Positions 15,466-23,277 of a stretch of 40,582 bases of DNA are shown here, piece after piece. The number at the start of each line of letters is the position of its first letter. The first letter of the stretch is position 1. The notes under the pieces were generated by a model. The model ran no database searches. It was not told where the DNA came from and worked only from the letters and a program-made list of their open reading frames with translations. The stretch spans positions 1 to 40,582 of the forward strand of contig CAIRTN010000021.1 in assembly GCA_903881515.1 (NCBI GenBank), given 5' to 3'. The DNA comes from an uncultured Rhodospirillales bacterium (GTDB lineage: Bacteria > Pseudomonadota > Alphaproteobacteria > Acetobacterales > Acetobacteraceae). Both the position numbers and the translations under genes were made by a program.

Positions 15466-16479
15466 ATGGCACTGAAAACCACGCGGCAGGCGATCAATGA
15501 GGCGCTGGCGATGGAGATGCGGCGGGACAAGCGCGTTGTCGTCATCGGGGAAGATGTTTCGGGCGGAGCGGGGACGGATGGATCGCGCGATGCCTATGGC
15601 GGTGTGCTGGGGGTGACGCGCGGGTTGCTGGGCGAGTTCGGCGACAGCCGGGTGATCGATACGCCGATCACCGAATCCGCGATCATGGGGGCGGCCGCCG
15701 GCGCGGCAGCGACCGGATTGCGGCCGGTGGCCGAGCTGATGTTCTGCGACTTCCTCGGTGTGTGTTTCGACCAGTTGCTGAACCAGGCGGCGAAGTTCCG
15801 CTACATGTTCGGCGGCAAGGTGAAGACGCCGCTGGTGGTGCGCACGATGATCGGGGCGGGACGCGGGGCCGCGGCGCAGCATTCGCAGAGCCTGTATCAG
15901 ATGTTCACCGCGGTGCCCGGGTTGAAGGTGGTGGTGCCTTCCAACGCCTATGACGCCAAGGGGCTGTTGATCGAGGCGATCCGCGATGATGATCCGGTGA
16001 TCTTCTGCGAGCATAAGCTGGTCTATGACCTGAAATCCGAAGTACCTGATGAGGCGTATCGGATTCCGTTTGGCGAGGCGAACATCGTGCGCGACGGCGA
16101 GGATGTAACCATCGTCGCGCTGTCGCGCATGGTGCATTTCTCCGCCGAGGCGGCCGATGTGCTGGCGAAGGAGGGGATCGATTGCGAGATCATCGATCCG
16201 CGCACCACCTCGCCGCTGGATGCCGACACGATCGCCGAGAGCGTGGAGCGCACCGGGCGGCTGGTGATTGTCGATGAGAGCACGCCGCGCTGCGGGGTGG
16301 CGGGGGATATCGCGGCGATCATCGGGGAGCGGTGCTTTCGGGACCTGAAGGCGCCGATCCGGCGGGTGACGGCGCCGCATACGCCGGTGCCGTTCTCGCC
16401 GGTGCTGGAGAAGCTTTACATCCCCGATGCGCTGCGCATTGCCGAGGCGGTGCGGCAGACTGTGGCTTACGCGCGATGA
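15466..16479 (+). CDS. acoB: TPP-dependent dehydrogenase E1 beta subunit (AcoB/PdhB-like)
   Basis: This 337-residue E1 beta subunit pairs with the preceding alpha subunit. It shows RQAINEALAMEMRRDKRVVV, VIGEDVSGGAGTDG, DTPITESAIMGAAAGAAATG, PVAELMFCDFLGVCFDQLLNQ, and the transketolase C-terminal domain with DAKGLLIEAIRDDDPVIFCEH and GRLVIVDESTPRCGVAGDIA. Length and order are normal for PdhB/AcoB. ATG 15466 follows AAGGA by eight bases and lies 12 bases after the alpha-subunit stop. Its own stop overlaps the E2 start by four bases (ATGA), so all three subunits are made together. Confidence 0.93.
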   Translation: MALKTTRQAINEALAMEMRRDKRVVVIGEDVSGGAGTDGSRDAYGGVLGVTRGLLGEFGDSRVIDTPITESAIMGAAAGAAATGLRPVAELMFCDFLGVCFDQLLNQAAKFRYMFGGKVKTPLVVRTMIGAGRGAAAQHSQSLYQMFTAVPGLKVVVPSNAYDAKGLLIEAIRDDDPVIFCEHKLVYDLKSEVPDEAYRIPFGEANIVRDGEDVTIVALSRMVHFSAEAADVLAKEGIDCEIIDPRTTSPLDADTIAESVERTGRLVIVDESTPRCGVAGDIAAIIGERCFRDLKAPIRRVTAPHTPVPFSPVLEKLYIPDALRIAEAVRQTVAYAR

Positions 16480-17585
16480 GTGCCGATCTTGTCGCGGTCA
16501 CTATGCCGCGCTGGGGGCTGACGATGACCGAGGGCAAGGTCGTCGGCTGGCTGAAGGCCGAGGGCGACGCGGTGGAGGCCGGCGACGAGTTGCTGGAGAT
16601 CGAGACCAGCAAGATCACCAGCGTCTCCGAGGCCACGGCATCGGGGGTGCTGCGCCGGATCGTGGCGAAGGACGGGATGACGCTGCCGGTGGGTGCGTTG
16701 CTGGCGGTGATCGGGCCGGCGGAGGCGGAGGTGGATGCCTTCATCGGCGGCTTCGAGGTGATCGCCGCGGAGGAAGAGGCGGAGGACACCGGGCCGGTGC
16801 TGCGGGAGATCGAGGCCGGCGGGCAGCGGATCCGGGTGGCGGAGGCCGGCGAGGGCGGCGTGCCGGTGGTGCTGATCCATGGCTTCGGGGCGGATCTGGG
16901 CAGTTGGATGTTCAACCAGCCGGTGTTGGCGCAGAAGCGGCGGGTGATCGCGCTGGATCTGCCGGGGCATGGGGCGTCGGGCAAGGAACTGGGTGGGGCG
17001 GATGATGCCGCGCTCAGTGGGGTTGTGGTGGCGGTGCTGGCGGAGTTGGGCGTGAGCCGGGCGCATCTGGTGGGGCATTCGCTGGGCGGCGGGATTGCGG
17101 CGGCGGTCGCGATCCGGCATCCGGGGCTGGCGGCGTCGCTGACGTTGATTGCGCCGGTGGGGCTGGGGGCGGAGATCAACGTCGGGTTCATCGACGGGTT
17201 CCTGCGGGCGCAGCGGCGCAAGGAGGTGGCCGAGGTGCTGACGCTGCTGGTGCGTGACCCCGAACTGATCGGGCGGTCGATGGTTGAAGACGTGCTGCGG
17301 TTCAAGCGGCTGGACAATGTGGGCGAGGCCTTGGCGGCGATTGCCGCGGCCTGGTTCGCCGACGGGCGGCAGACGGTGGCGTTGGGCGAGGCGATTTCCG
17401 GGCTGGGGATTCCGGTGCAGGTGATCTGGGGGGCGCATGACCGGATCATTCCCGCGGCGCAGGCCGAGACATTGCGCGGACAGGCGACGGTTAACGTGCT
17501 CGGCCTGTCGGGCCATGTGCCGCATATGGAGCAGTCCGGCGAGGTGAACCGGTTGATCGAGCGCTTTATTGGCTTGCCCGGCTGA
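16476..17585 (+). CDS. acoC: E2 component with lipoyl domain fused to alpha/beta hydrolase (AcoC type)
   Basis: This 369-residue protein has an N-terminal lipoyl domain (about residues 1-85) with the lipoylated Lys46 in EIETSKITS. After a short acidic linker comes an alpha/beta hydrolase domain (about 110-369) with LIHGFGADLGSW, the nucleophile in GHSLGGG, an acid in GAHDRIIP and His in SGHVPHMEQ. This architecture, a hydrolase in place of the usual CoA-acyltransferase core, is the known layout of acetoin dehydrogenase AcoC. No E3 (dihydrolipoamide dehydrogenase) gene lies in the window, so a housekeeping E3 is expected to reoxidise lipoate. Whether the true substrate is acetoin or a 2-oxoacid from the lyase step is open. 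Confidence 0.93.
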   Translation: MSADLVAVTMPRWGLTMTEGKVVGWLKAEGDAVEAGDELLEIETSKITSVSEATASGVLRRIVAKDGMTLPVGALLAVIGPAEAEVDAFIGGFEVIAAEEEAEDTGPVLREIEAGGQRIRVAEAGEGGVPVVLIHGFGADLGSWMFNQPVLAQKRRVIALDLPGHGASGKELGGADDAALSGVVVAVLAELGVSRAHLVGHSLGGGIAAAVAIRHPGLAASLTLIAPVGLGAEINVGFIDGFLRAQRRKEVAEVLTLLVRDPELIGRSMVEDVLRFKRLDNVGEALAAIAAAWFADGRQTVALGEAISGLGIPVQVIWGAHDRIIPAAQAETLRGQATVNVLGLSGHVPHMEQSGEVNRLIERFIGLPG

Positions 17586-17629
17586 CGGGAGCGTGAAAGC
17601 GTAGCTGTTTCGCGGTTAGGAGAACGTGC

Positions 17630-19186
17630 ATGGCATTCCCGGTTTCCCGCCGACCTCTGCTGGCCGCGGCCGGCGCTTCGTTGTTCGCACGCCCGGTGCT
17701 GGCGCAGGGGGCGCGACGGATCGTTACGGCCAACAACTCGCCGTATGACACGCTGGACCCGCATACCGTGTTCGATATCGGGCGGATCGCGACGCGGCTG
17801 AATATGTATGACTGCCTGGTGCGTTGGGTGGATAATCCGCCGAAGCTGGTCATGTGGCTGGCGGAGAAGGTGGATATCTCGCCCGACGGGCTGGTGTACA
17901 CGTTCAAGCTGCGGCCGGGGGCGCTGTTTCATGATGGCAGCCCGATTACCGCCGAGGATGTGGTGTTCTCGATGGAACGCATCCTGGAGATCAAGAAGGG
18001 CGGTTACGCGCTGTTCAAGGGCGTGATCGATCCTGGCCGGACCAAGGCGATCGATGCGGCGACGGTGCAGTTCACGCTGAATGCGCCGTTCGCGGTGTTC
18101 CTGTCGGTGCTGGCGGAGCTTTGGATCGTCAACAGCAAGCTGGTTCGGGCGAACGACAAGTCCGCCGATCTCGGGGCGGCGTGGCTGACGAAGAACGAGG
18201 CGGGGTCGGGCGGGTTCAAGTTGCGGCGGTATGATCCGGCGGTGGGGTTCCAGGCGGACCGGTTCGCGCAGCATGTGATGGGATGGGGGCCGGCGCCGGT
18301 GGAGCAGATCGAGTTCCGCTCGATCCTGGAGACCACGGGGCGGGTGCTGGGGATGCTGAAGGGTGATTTCCAGTGCACCGACGGGTACCTGCCGCTGGAC
18401 CAGATCAAGCAGTTGCGCGAGGGGCCGAATATCCGCATCGATGAGGCGGAGTCGATCCGCACGATGTATTTCATCCTGCACAACGCCCGGGCGCCGCTGA
18501 ACGATGTGAACCTGCGCAAGGCGTTGAGCTATGCGTTCGATTATGCCGCGTTCAACGAGCAGATCCTGGGCGGCACGGTGGCGCGCAATCCGGGGATCAT
18601 TCCCAACACGCTGTGGGGGGCGCCGAAGGATCTGAAGGGCTACAGCTACGACCTGGCCAAGGCGAAGGAGCACCTGGCCATGGTGAAGGGGCCGATGCGG
18701 CCGTTGACCGTGGGCGTGCTGGCCGGGTTCGGGCAGAGCGAGCAGGCGGCGATCCTGTTGCAGAACGGGGCGGCGAAGGTTGGCATCGAGCTGAAGCTGA
18801 TCAGCGAGCCGTGGTCGGTGATCCAGAACAAGTACAACGACCCCGACCGCACCCACGATATCATTCCGCTGTGGCGCAGCGCCTATTTCGCCGATCCGCA
18901 TAACTGGACCGGGGTGATTTACAACAGCCGCAATATCGGTTCGGGCAATGCCAGCTATTTCCGCAATGCGCGGTTCGATGAGTTGACCGACAAGGCGTTG
19001 CTGATCACCGACCAGGAGGCGCGGCGGCCGTTGTATGAGGAGGCGTCGCGGATTCTGGTGGAGGAGGCGGCGGGGATCTATGTTTACAACACCAAGTGGT
19101 TCGGGCCGTTCACCAAGAATGTGCAGGGCGTGCGGTTCTGCCCGATTGGCGATGCGCAGGATATGCGTTGGATGAGCGTGGGTTAG
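17630..19186 (+). CDS. ABC transporter solute-binding protein, family 5
   Basis: This 518-residue periplasmic binding protein belongs to SBP_bac_5. The signal region (VSRRPLLAAAGASLFARPVLAQ) carries an arginine pair, so Tat or Sec export is possible. Family blocks are YDTLDPHTVFDIGRIATRL, LAEKVDISPDGLVYTFKL, FHDGSPITAEDVVFSMERI, NDVNLRKALSYAFDYAAF and the late YVYNTKWFGPF. AGGAGA lies seven bases before the ATG. It is 44 bases downstream of the E2 gene in the same direction and probably the last gene of that operon. No family-5 permease accompanies it, so it may deliver to one of the two DppBC pairs elsewhere in the window. Confidence 0.93.
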   Translation: MAFPVSRRPLLAAAGASLFARPVLAQGARRIVTANNSPYDTLDPHTVFDIGRIATRLNMYDCLVRWVDNPPKLVMWLAEKVDISPDGLVYTFKLRPGALFHDGSPITAEDVVFSMERILEIKKGGYALFKGVIDPGRTKAIDAATVQFTLNAPFAVFLSVLAELWIVNSKLVRANDKSADLGAAWLTKNEAGSGGFKLRRYDPAVGFQADRFAQHVMGWGPAPVEQIEFRSILETTGRVLGMLKGDFQCTDGYLPLDQIKQLREGPNIRIDEAESIRTMYFILHNARAPLNDVNLRKALSYAFDYAAFNEQILGGTVARNPGIIPNTLWGAPKDLKGYSYDLAKAKEHLAMVKGPMRPLTVGVLAGFGQSEQAAILLQNGAAKVGIELKLISEPWSVIQNKYNDPDRTHDIIPLWRSAYFADPHNWTGVIYNSRNIGSGNASYFRNARFDELTDKALLITDQEARRPLYEEASRILVEEAAGIYVYNTKWFGPFTKNVQGVRFCPIGDAQDMRWMSVG

Positions 19187-19191
19187 GTGAT

Positions 19192-19642
19192 TTAGTTGCG
19201 GTTTAGCAACAAATAGGACGCACGTTTCCCGCAACGGCAAAAGCCGATTTTTGCGAAAAGCCGGTCTGTCGCCGGTCGCGCCGATGCGCGGGCGCGGCGG
19301 GGTGGCTGGGGCGTAGGAGGGGGCGGGGCTGCGCGCGGGTTCGCAGTGCAGCTTGCACTGTTGGGTGCGGGGCGCACGGGGGGTGTGGCGGCGGGCGCGC
19401 GGGCGCGGTTGTGCCGGCAGAGTCCGGGCGTGGGTTGGCGCGGGGGCCGGAATGGGTTCGGGCAGCGGCGGGAGTTCGCCGTTGCGCCAGGCGGTGAACA
19501 GTGCGTTCAGGCTTTCGAACAATTGGCGGAGCGCGAGCCAGATCAGGATGGTTTCGGACACAGCTCCGCCGGCGTGCCGCACACGGGCGACGAGGGTTTT
19601 GAGGTGGCCAGACGCGATGGGGGCCAGGGGCATTGTAGCCAT
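19192..19642 (-). CDS. Possible Pro/Arg-rich small protein (3' end unresolved, perhaps frameshifted)
   Basis: The 595 bases between the plus-strand genes hold one plausible minus-strand gene. From ATG 19642 the frame gives a helical, protein-like N-terminus (LKTLVARVRHAGGAVSETIL, then IWLALRQLFESLNALFTAWR). A low-complexity tail rich in Pro, Ala and Arg follows (LPPLPEPIPAPAPTHARTLP). The frame then runs without a stop into the antisense of the binding-protein gene, which is unlikely to be real. A shift into another frame would give a stop at 19192, just before that gene, so a small frameshift or misplaced stop is suspected. From memory, similar orphan proteins are common in Acetobacteraceae, but I cannot verify this. 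Function is unknown. Confidence 0.35.
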
Positions 19643-19781
19643 AAATGTGATTATGTCTAACTGATGTGCCGATGGCAAGCGGAAAATGCGGGTGGCAGTA
19701 GAAATTTTTCTAAGGCCCTGGCGCGTGACATCGCGGCCGGGTTCGGATTACCTGTGAGGCGCAGCCTGTGGGGGAAAGCGC

Positions 19782-20552
19782 GTGACCAACATCTTCTCAC
19801 TCGACGGCAGGGTGGCCCTGGTGACCGGCGCGTCGCGCGGGCTGGGCCGGGCCATGGCGCTGGCGCTGGCCGGCTGCGGCGCCCATGTCGTCGTCAACGG
19901 CCGCAACCCGGCGGGTATCGAGACAACGCGGGCGGCCATCGTCGCGGCGGGCGGGGCTGCGACGGCGATGGCGTTCGACACGACTGACATCCCGGCCGCC
20001 GATGCGGCGATCGACCGCATCGAGAGCGAGCTCGGCCACCTCGACATCCTGGTCAACAATGCCGGCTACGGCAACGCCAAGACGGCGAGCGAGGCGACCA
20101 ACCCGGAATGGAACGAGATTATCGAGGTCGATCTCAATGCCTGCTTCCGCCTGGCGAAACGCGCTTCGGTGGGCATGATCCGGCGCGGCTGGGGGCGGAT
20201 TATCAACATCTCCTCGATCAACGCGCATATCGCGCGCGAGGCGAACGCCAATTACTGCGCCGCCAAGGCCGGTCTGGAGGGCCTGACCCGCGCGCTCGCT
20301 GTCGAATGGGGGCCCAAGGGCGTGACGGTGAACGCGATCGCGCCCGGCTACATGCTGACCCCCGACAACATGGATACGCCGCTGCGCGCCGACCCGGAAC
20401 AGCACGAACGGTTCGCGCAGCGCACCGCGCTCCGGCGCTGGGGCCAGGCCGAGGAACTCGACGGTGCCGTGGTCTACCTTGCCAGCAACGCCTCGGCTTA
20501 CTGCACCGGGCATGTGCTGATCGTTGACGGCGGGATGAGCGTGAAGATCTGA
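19782..20552 (+). CDS. Short-chain dehydrogenase/reductase (SDR)
   Basis: This 256-residue classical SDR has a Rossmann fold with the cofactor motif TGASRGLG (about residues 16-23), NNAGYG, the catalytic Ser in NISSINAH and Tyr/Lys in YCAAK. A C-terminal GHVLIVDGGMSVKI closes the fold. The pattern is like gluconate 5-dehydrogenase or 3-oxoacyl-reductase-type SDRs; the substrate is undetermined. The start is a GTG at 19782, chosen because MTNIFSLDGRVALVTG is the normal SDR opening. It is followed 103 bases later by a family-5 binding-protein gene and then a second SDR, so the three may form a unit. Confidence 0.92.
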   Translation: MTNIFSLDGRVALVTGASRGLGRAMALALAGCGAHVVVNGRNPAGIETTRAAIVAAGGAATAMAFDTTDIPAADAAIDRIESELGHLDILVNNAGYGNAKTASEATNPEWNEIIEVDLNACFRLAKRASVGMIRRGWGRIINISSINAHIAREANANYCAAKAGLEGLTRALAVEWGPKGVTVNAIAPGYMLTPDNMDTPLRADPEQHERFAQRTALRRWGQAEELDGAVVYLASNASAYCTGHVLIVDGGMSVKI

Positions 20553-20655
20553 CGCGGCCGCCGGCAGGTTTTGCCGCGCCGCGCACGATCGATGCTGGCC
20601 AGCGGGCGCAATATGCGCTGATCTGTCGGTGCCACGTTGCAATGTGAGGTTTCCG

Positions 20656-22218
20656 ATGGTCTTGCGCAGGCTCGGACTCGTGCTGGCAGTCGCCCTGGCC
20701 GCAGCCCCGGCGGAGGCTCAGGATCTCGCCATCGGATTGGGAACCGCGGTCACCTCGATCGATCCGCATTTCCACAACCTCAACTCAAACATCAAGATTT
20801 CCGTGCATATCTTCGACCGCCTGGTCGATCAGGATGCGCAGCAGGTGCCGGTGCCGGCCCTTGCCACGTCGTGGAAAGCGATCGACGACACCATCTGGGA
20901 GTTCAAGCTGCGCCCTGGTGTGCGGTTCCACGACGGTGTGCCGTTCGGGCCGGAGGATGTGGCGGCGACGCTGCGCCGGGTGCCGTGGGTGCCGAACAGC
21001 CCGAACTCGTTCGTGACCTACACCCGTGCGATTACCGAGACGGTGATCGTCGATCCGACCACGGTGCGGTTTCGCACCGCCACGCCGTATCCGCTGCTGC
21101 CAGTCGACCTCGCCTCGGTAAACATCACATCACGCCGCCAGGAACAGGCGAGCACGGCGGATTTCAACAGCGGCGCCGCCGCCATCGGCACCGGGCCGTT
21201 CCGCTTCGTGGAATATCTGCCGGGCGACCGGATCAACCTCGTCCGCAATGACGATTGGTGGGGCGGGCGGGTGCCCTGGCAGAAGGTCAGCCTGCGCATC
21301 ATTACGTCCCACCCGTCGCGGGTTGCGGCGTTGCTGGCCGGCGACGTGCAGGCGATCGACGACGTGCCGCCGTCGGACGTCGGCAAGCTGGCAGCCGACC
21401 CGGGTGTGAGCGTGGTGCGCGGGCGGTCGAACTCGGTGCTGTTTCTGCACATGGACCAGTTCCGCGACCAGGCGCCGTTCGTTACCGACAAATCCGGCGC
21501 GCCGCTGGCGCACAACCCGTTCAAGGACCGGCGGGTGCGCCAGGCGATCTCCAAGGCGATCAACCGGCAGGCGCTGGTCGAGCGGATAATGGAGGGTGCC
21601 GCGGTGCCGGCCGCGAGCCTGCTGGCGGAGGGATTTTTCGGCTCCAGCGCGAAGCTGAAACCGGATGCCTATGACCCCGACGGCGCGCGCCGGCTGCTGG
21701 CCGAGGCGGGTTATCCCAACGGTTTCGCCGTTACCCTGCACGGGCCGATCGGGCGCTACGTCAACGATAATCTGGTGGCGCAGGCCGTGGCGCCGATGCT
21801 GGTGCGCGTCGGGATCGACACCAAGGTGGTGGTGCAGCCCTGGGCGCCGTTCATCGCCGCGGCGGGCGCGCCGGGCTATGCCTATAGCTTCATGCTGATC
21901 GGCAATTCGGCGACAACCGGCGAGGCCTCGTTCGGGCTGCGGGTGCAGTTCGCCACGGTGGATGTGGCCAAGGGCATGGGCGGGTCGAACCGCGCGCGCT
22001 ATTCCAACCCGTTGATCGACCAGTTGATCGACCGCGCGATGGCGACGATCGACGATACGCGGCGGGAGTCGCTGCTGCAGGAGATCTCGGAGGTTGCGAT
22101 GGCGGATCAGGCGGTGGTGCCGCTGTTTCACCAGGACAACATCTTCGCCACCCGCCGGGGTCTGGCCTTTCGCGCGCGGGCGGATGGGTTAATGCCGGCC
22201 TACGAGATCCGGCCCTGA
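20656..22218 (+). CDS. ABC transporter solute-binding protein, family 5
   Basis: This 520-residue SBP_bac_5 protein has a Sec-type signal (MVLRRLGLVLAVALAAAPAEA). ATG 20656 is preferred over the upstream GTG 20629 because GAGG lies eight bases before it and the signal peptide then starts at residue 1. Landmarks are SIDPHFHNLNSNIKISVHIF, LATSWKAIDDTIWEFKLRPG, FHDGVPFGPEDVAATLRRV, GTGPFRFVEYLPGDRINLVR and RVRQAISKAINRQALVERIM. It resembles the binding protein at 37541 more than the others in the window (shared DPHF, tripartite TW(E/D)hpLR block and late VPLF/LPLF segment), suggesting a paralogous subgroup. No permease or ATPase is next to it. Confidence 0.94.
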   Translation: MVLRRLGLVLAVALAAAPAEAQDLAIGLGTAVTSIDPHFHNLNSNIKISVHIFDRLVDQDAQQVPVPALATSWKAIDDTIWEFKLRPGVRFHDGVPFGPEDVAATLRRVPWVPNSPNSFVTYTRAITETVIVDPTTVRFRTATPYPLLPVDLASVNITSRRQEQASTADFNSGAAAIGTGPFRFVEYLPGDRINLVRNDDWWGGRVPWQKVSLRIITSHPSRVAALLAGDVQAIDDVPPSDVGKLAADPGVSVVRGRSNSVLFLHMDQFRDQAPFVTDKSGAPLAHNPFKDRRVRQAISKAINRQALVERIMEGAAVPAASLLAEGFFGSSAKLKPDAYDPDGARRLLAEAGYPNGFAVTLHGPIGRYVNDNLVAQAVAPMLVRVGIDTKVVVQPWAPFIAAAGAPGYAYSFMLIGNSATTGEASFGLRVQFATVDVAKGMGGSNRARYSNPLIDQLIDRAMATIDDTRRESLLQEISEVAMADQAVVPLFHQDNIFATRRGLAFRARADGLMPAYEIRP

Positions 22219-22284
22219 CGGGTTGCCGTGTCACGCACATGAAACGCATCCCGTGTCGCAGCGGGCATCACGGAGGTTCGACGC

Positions 22285-23079
22285 ATGGATTTGAAGCTTG
22301 CCGGGCGGGTTGTGGTCATCACCGGGGCGAGCCGCGGCATTGGGCTGGCGACAGCTTCGTGTTTCGCCGAAGAGGGCTGCCACCTCGTGCTGTCCGCACG
22401 CAGCGAGGCCGGTCTGCAAGCGGCGGCGGCGGGGCTCGGCAAGGCGGTTTCCGTGACCACGGTGGTTGCGGATGTGACCGACGCCGGACAGGCGGAGGCT
22501 TTGGTCGATGCGGCGGTGCGGGCGCATGGCGGCATCGATGTGCTGGTGAACAATGTCGGCGGCGGCGGCGGCGGACGGCGCATCGCCGACAGCACGGATG
22601 AGCAGTGGCGCAGCGCGCTGGACCTGAATGTGGTGCAGACCGTGCGGATGATGCGGCTGGCCGCGCCGCATATGGCCGGGCGGGCGCATGCGGCGGTGGT
22701 GAATGTGGCGTCGATCTCCGGCTGGACGCCGCAACTGGCGAGCAGCGGGCAGTACGGCGCGGCCAAGGCGGCGCTGATCTTCAATACCGAGTTGTGGGCG
22801 TTGGACCTGAACGGCCAGGGCATCCGGGTCAACACGGTGTCGCCGGGCTCGATCCTGATCGAGGGCAATGGCTGGGACCGGTACCGGCAGACGGAGCCCG
22901 CTTGGTATGACGCCTATGTCGATGGCGGGTTCCCGATGGGGCGGCTCGGGACCGGCGAGGAGGTGGCTGATGTGATCGTGTTCCTCGCCTCGCCGCGGGC
23001 GCACTGGATCAACGGCCGCAACATTCCCGTCGATGGGCTGGAGCAGCCCTTCCCTGCCCCCGGGCGGCGGCCGTACTGA
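22285..23079 (+). CDS. Short-chain dehydrogenase/reductase (SDR)
   Basis: This 264-residue SDR has TGASRGIG near residues 13-20, NNVGGGGGG in place of the common NNAG, the catalytic Ser in ASISGWT and Tyr/Lys in YGAAK. The C-terminus diverges from classical SDRs (NIPVDGLEQPFPAPGRRPY). GGAGG stands eight bases before ATG 22285. The substrate is unknown. It lies 66 bases after the binding-protein gene and is the last plus-strand gene before the A/T-rich inverted repeat and the convergent efflux gene. Confidence 0.92.
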   Translation: MDLKLAGRVVVITGASRGIGLATASCFAEEGCHLVLSARSEAGLQAAAAGLGKAVSVTTVVADVTDAGQAEALVDAAVRAHGGIDVLVNNVGGGGGGRRIADSTDEQWRSALDLNVVQTVRMMRLAAPHMAGRAHAAVVNVASISGWTPQLASSGQYGAAKAALIFNTELWALDLNGQGIRVNTVSPGSILIEGNGWDRYRQTEPAWYDAYVDGGFPMGRLGTGEEVADVIVFLASPRAHWINGRNIPVDGLEQPFPAPGRRPY

Positions 23080-23132
23080 CGGGCCGCGAACGGTTCCAGC
23101 AGGCTGCTGAAAAACCAGCGCGCGCAGTGGGA

Positions 23133-23233
23133 GCAAGCGAAGGAAGGAAATTTTTTGCTTCTTTTTTATAAAAAAGAAGGTTCTTTCTTGTTCTTTTTTG
23201 AAAAAAAGAATCAAAAAACTTCTCTTCGCTTGC
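23133..23233. terminator. A/T-rich nested inverted repeat between convergent genes (bidirectional terminator/repeat element)
   Basis: The outer arms 23133-23157 and 23212-23233 are imperfectly complementary over GCAAGCGAAG and a T6G/CA6 stretch. Inside are two hairpins. One, 23158-23179, has a 10-base stem (CTTCTTTTTT with AAAAAAGAAG). The other, 23191-23210, has a 9-base stem (TTCTTTTTT with AAAAAAGAA). The T and A runs would terminate transcription in both directions, between the SDR gene (plus, ends 23079) and the efflux gene (minus, ends 23278). The base composition is wholly unlike its surroundings. I recall similar elements scattered through Acetobacteraceae genomes, which would make it a dispersed repeat. 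Confidence 0.75.
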
Positions 23234-23277
23234 GCCGCGCTCTACCGGGCTGACCGGTTCGCGTTTTTAGCTCCCTG

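Noticed and set aside
14065-16380. A 771-codon minus-strand open frame
   Set aside because: It is the antisense of the lyase and E1 genes; third-position G/C bias suppresses stops on the opposite strand. The translation has no domain.
16319-19678. A 1119-codon open frame on the minus strand
   Set aside because: It is antisense to the E2 and binding-protein genes; its translation is low-complexity His/Arg/Pro-rich. Only the first part (from 19642 to about 19200) looks like protein.
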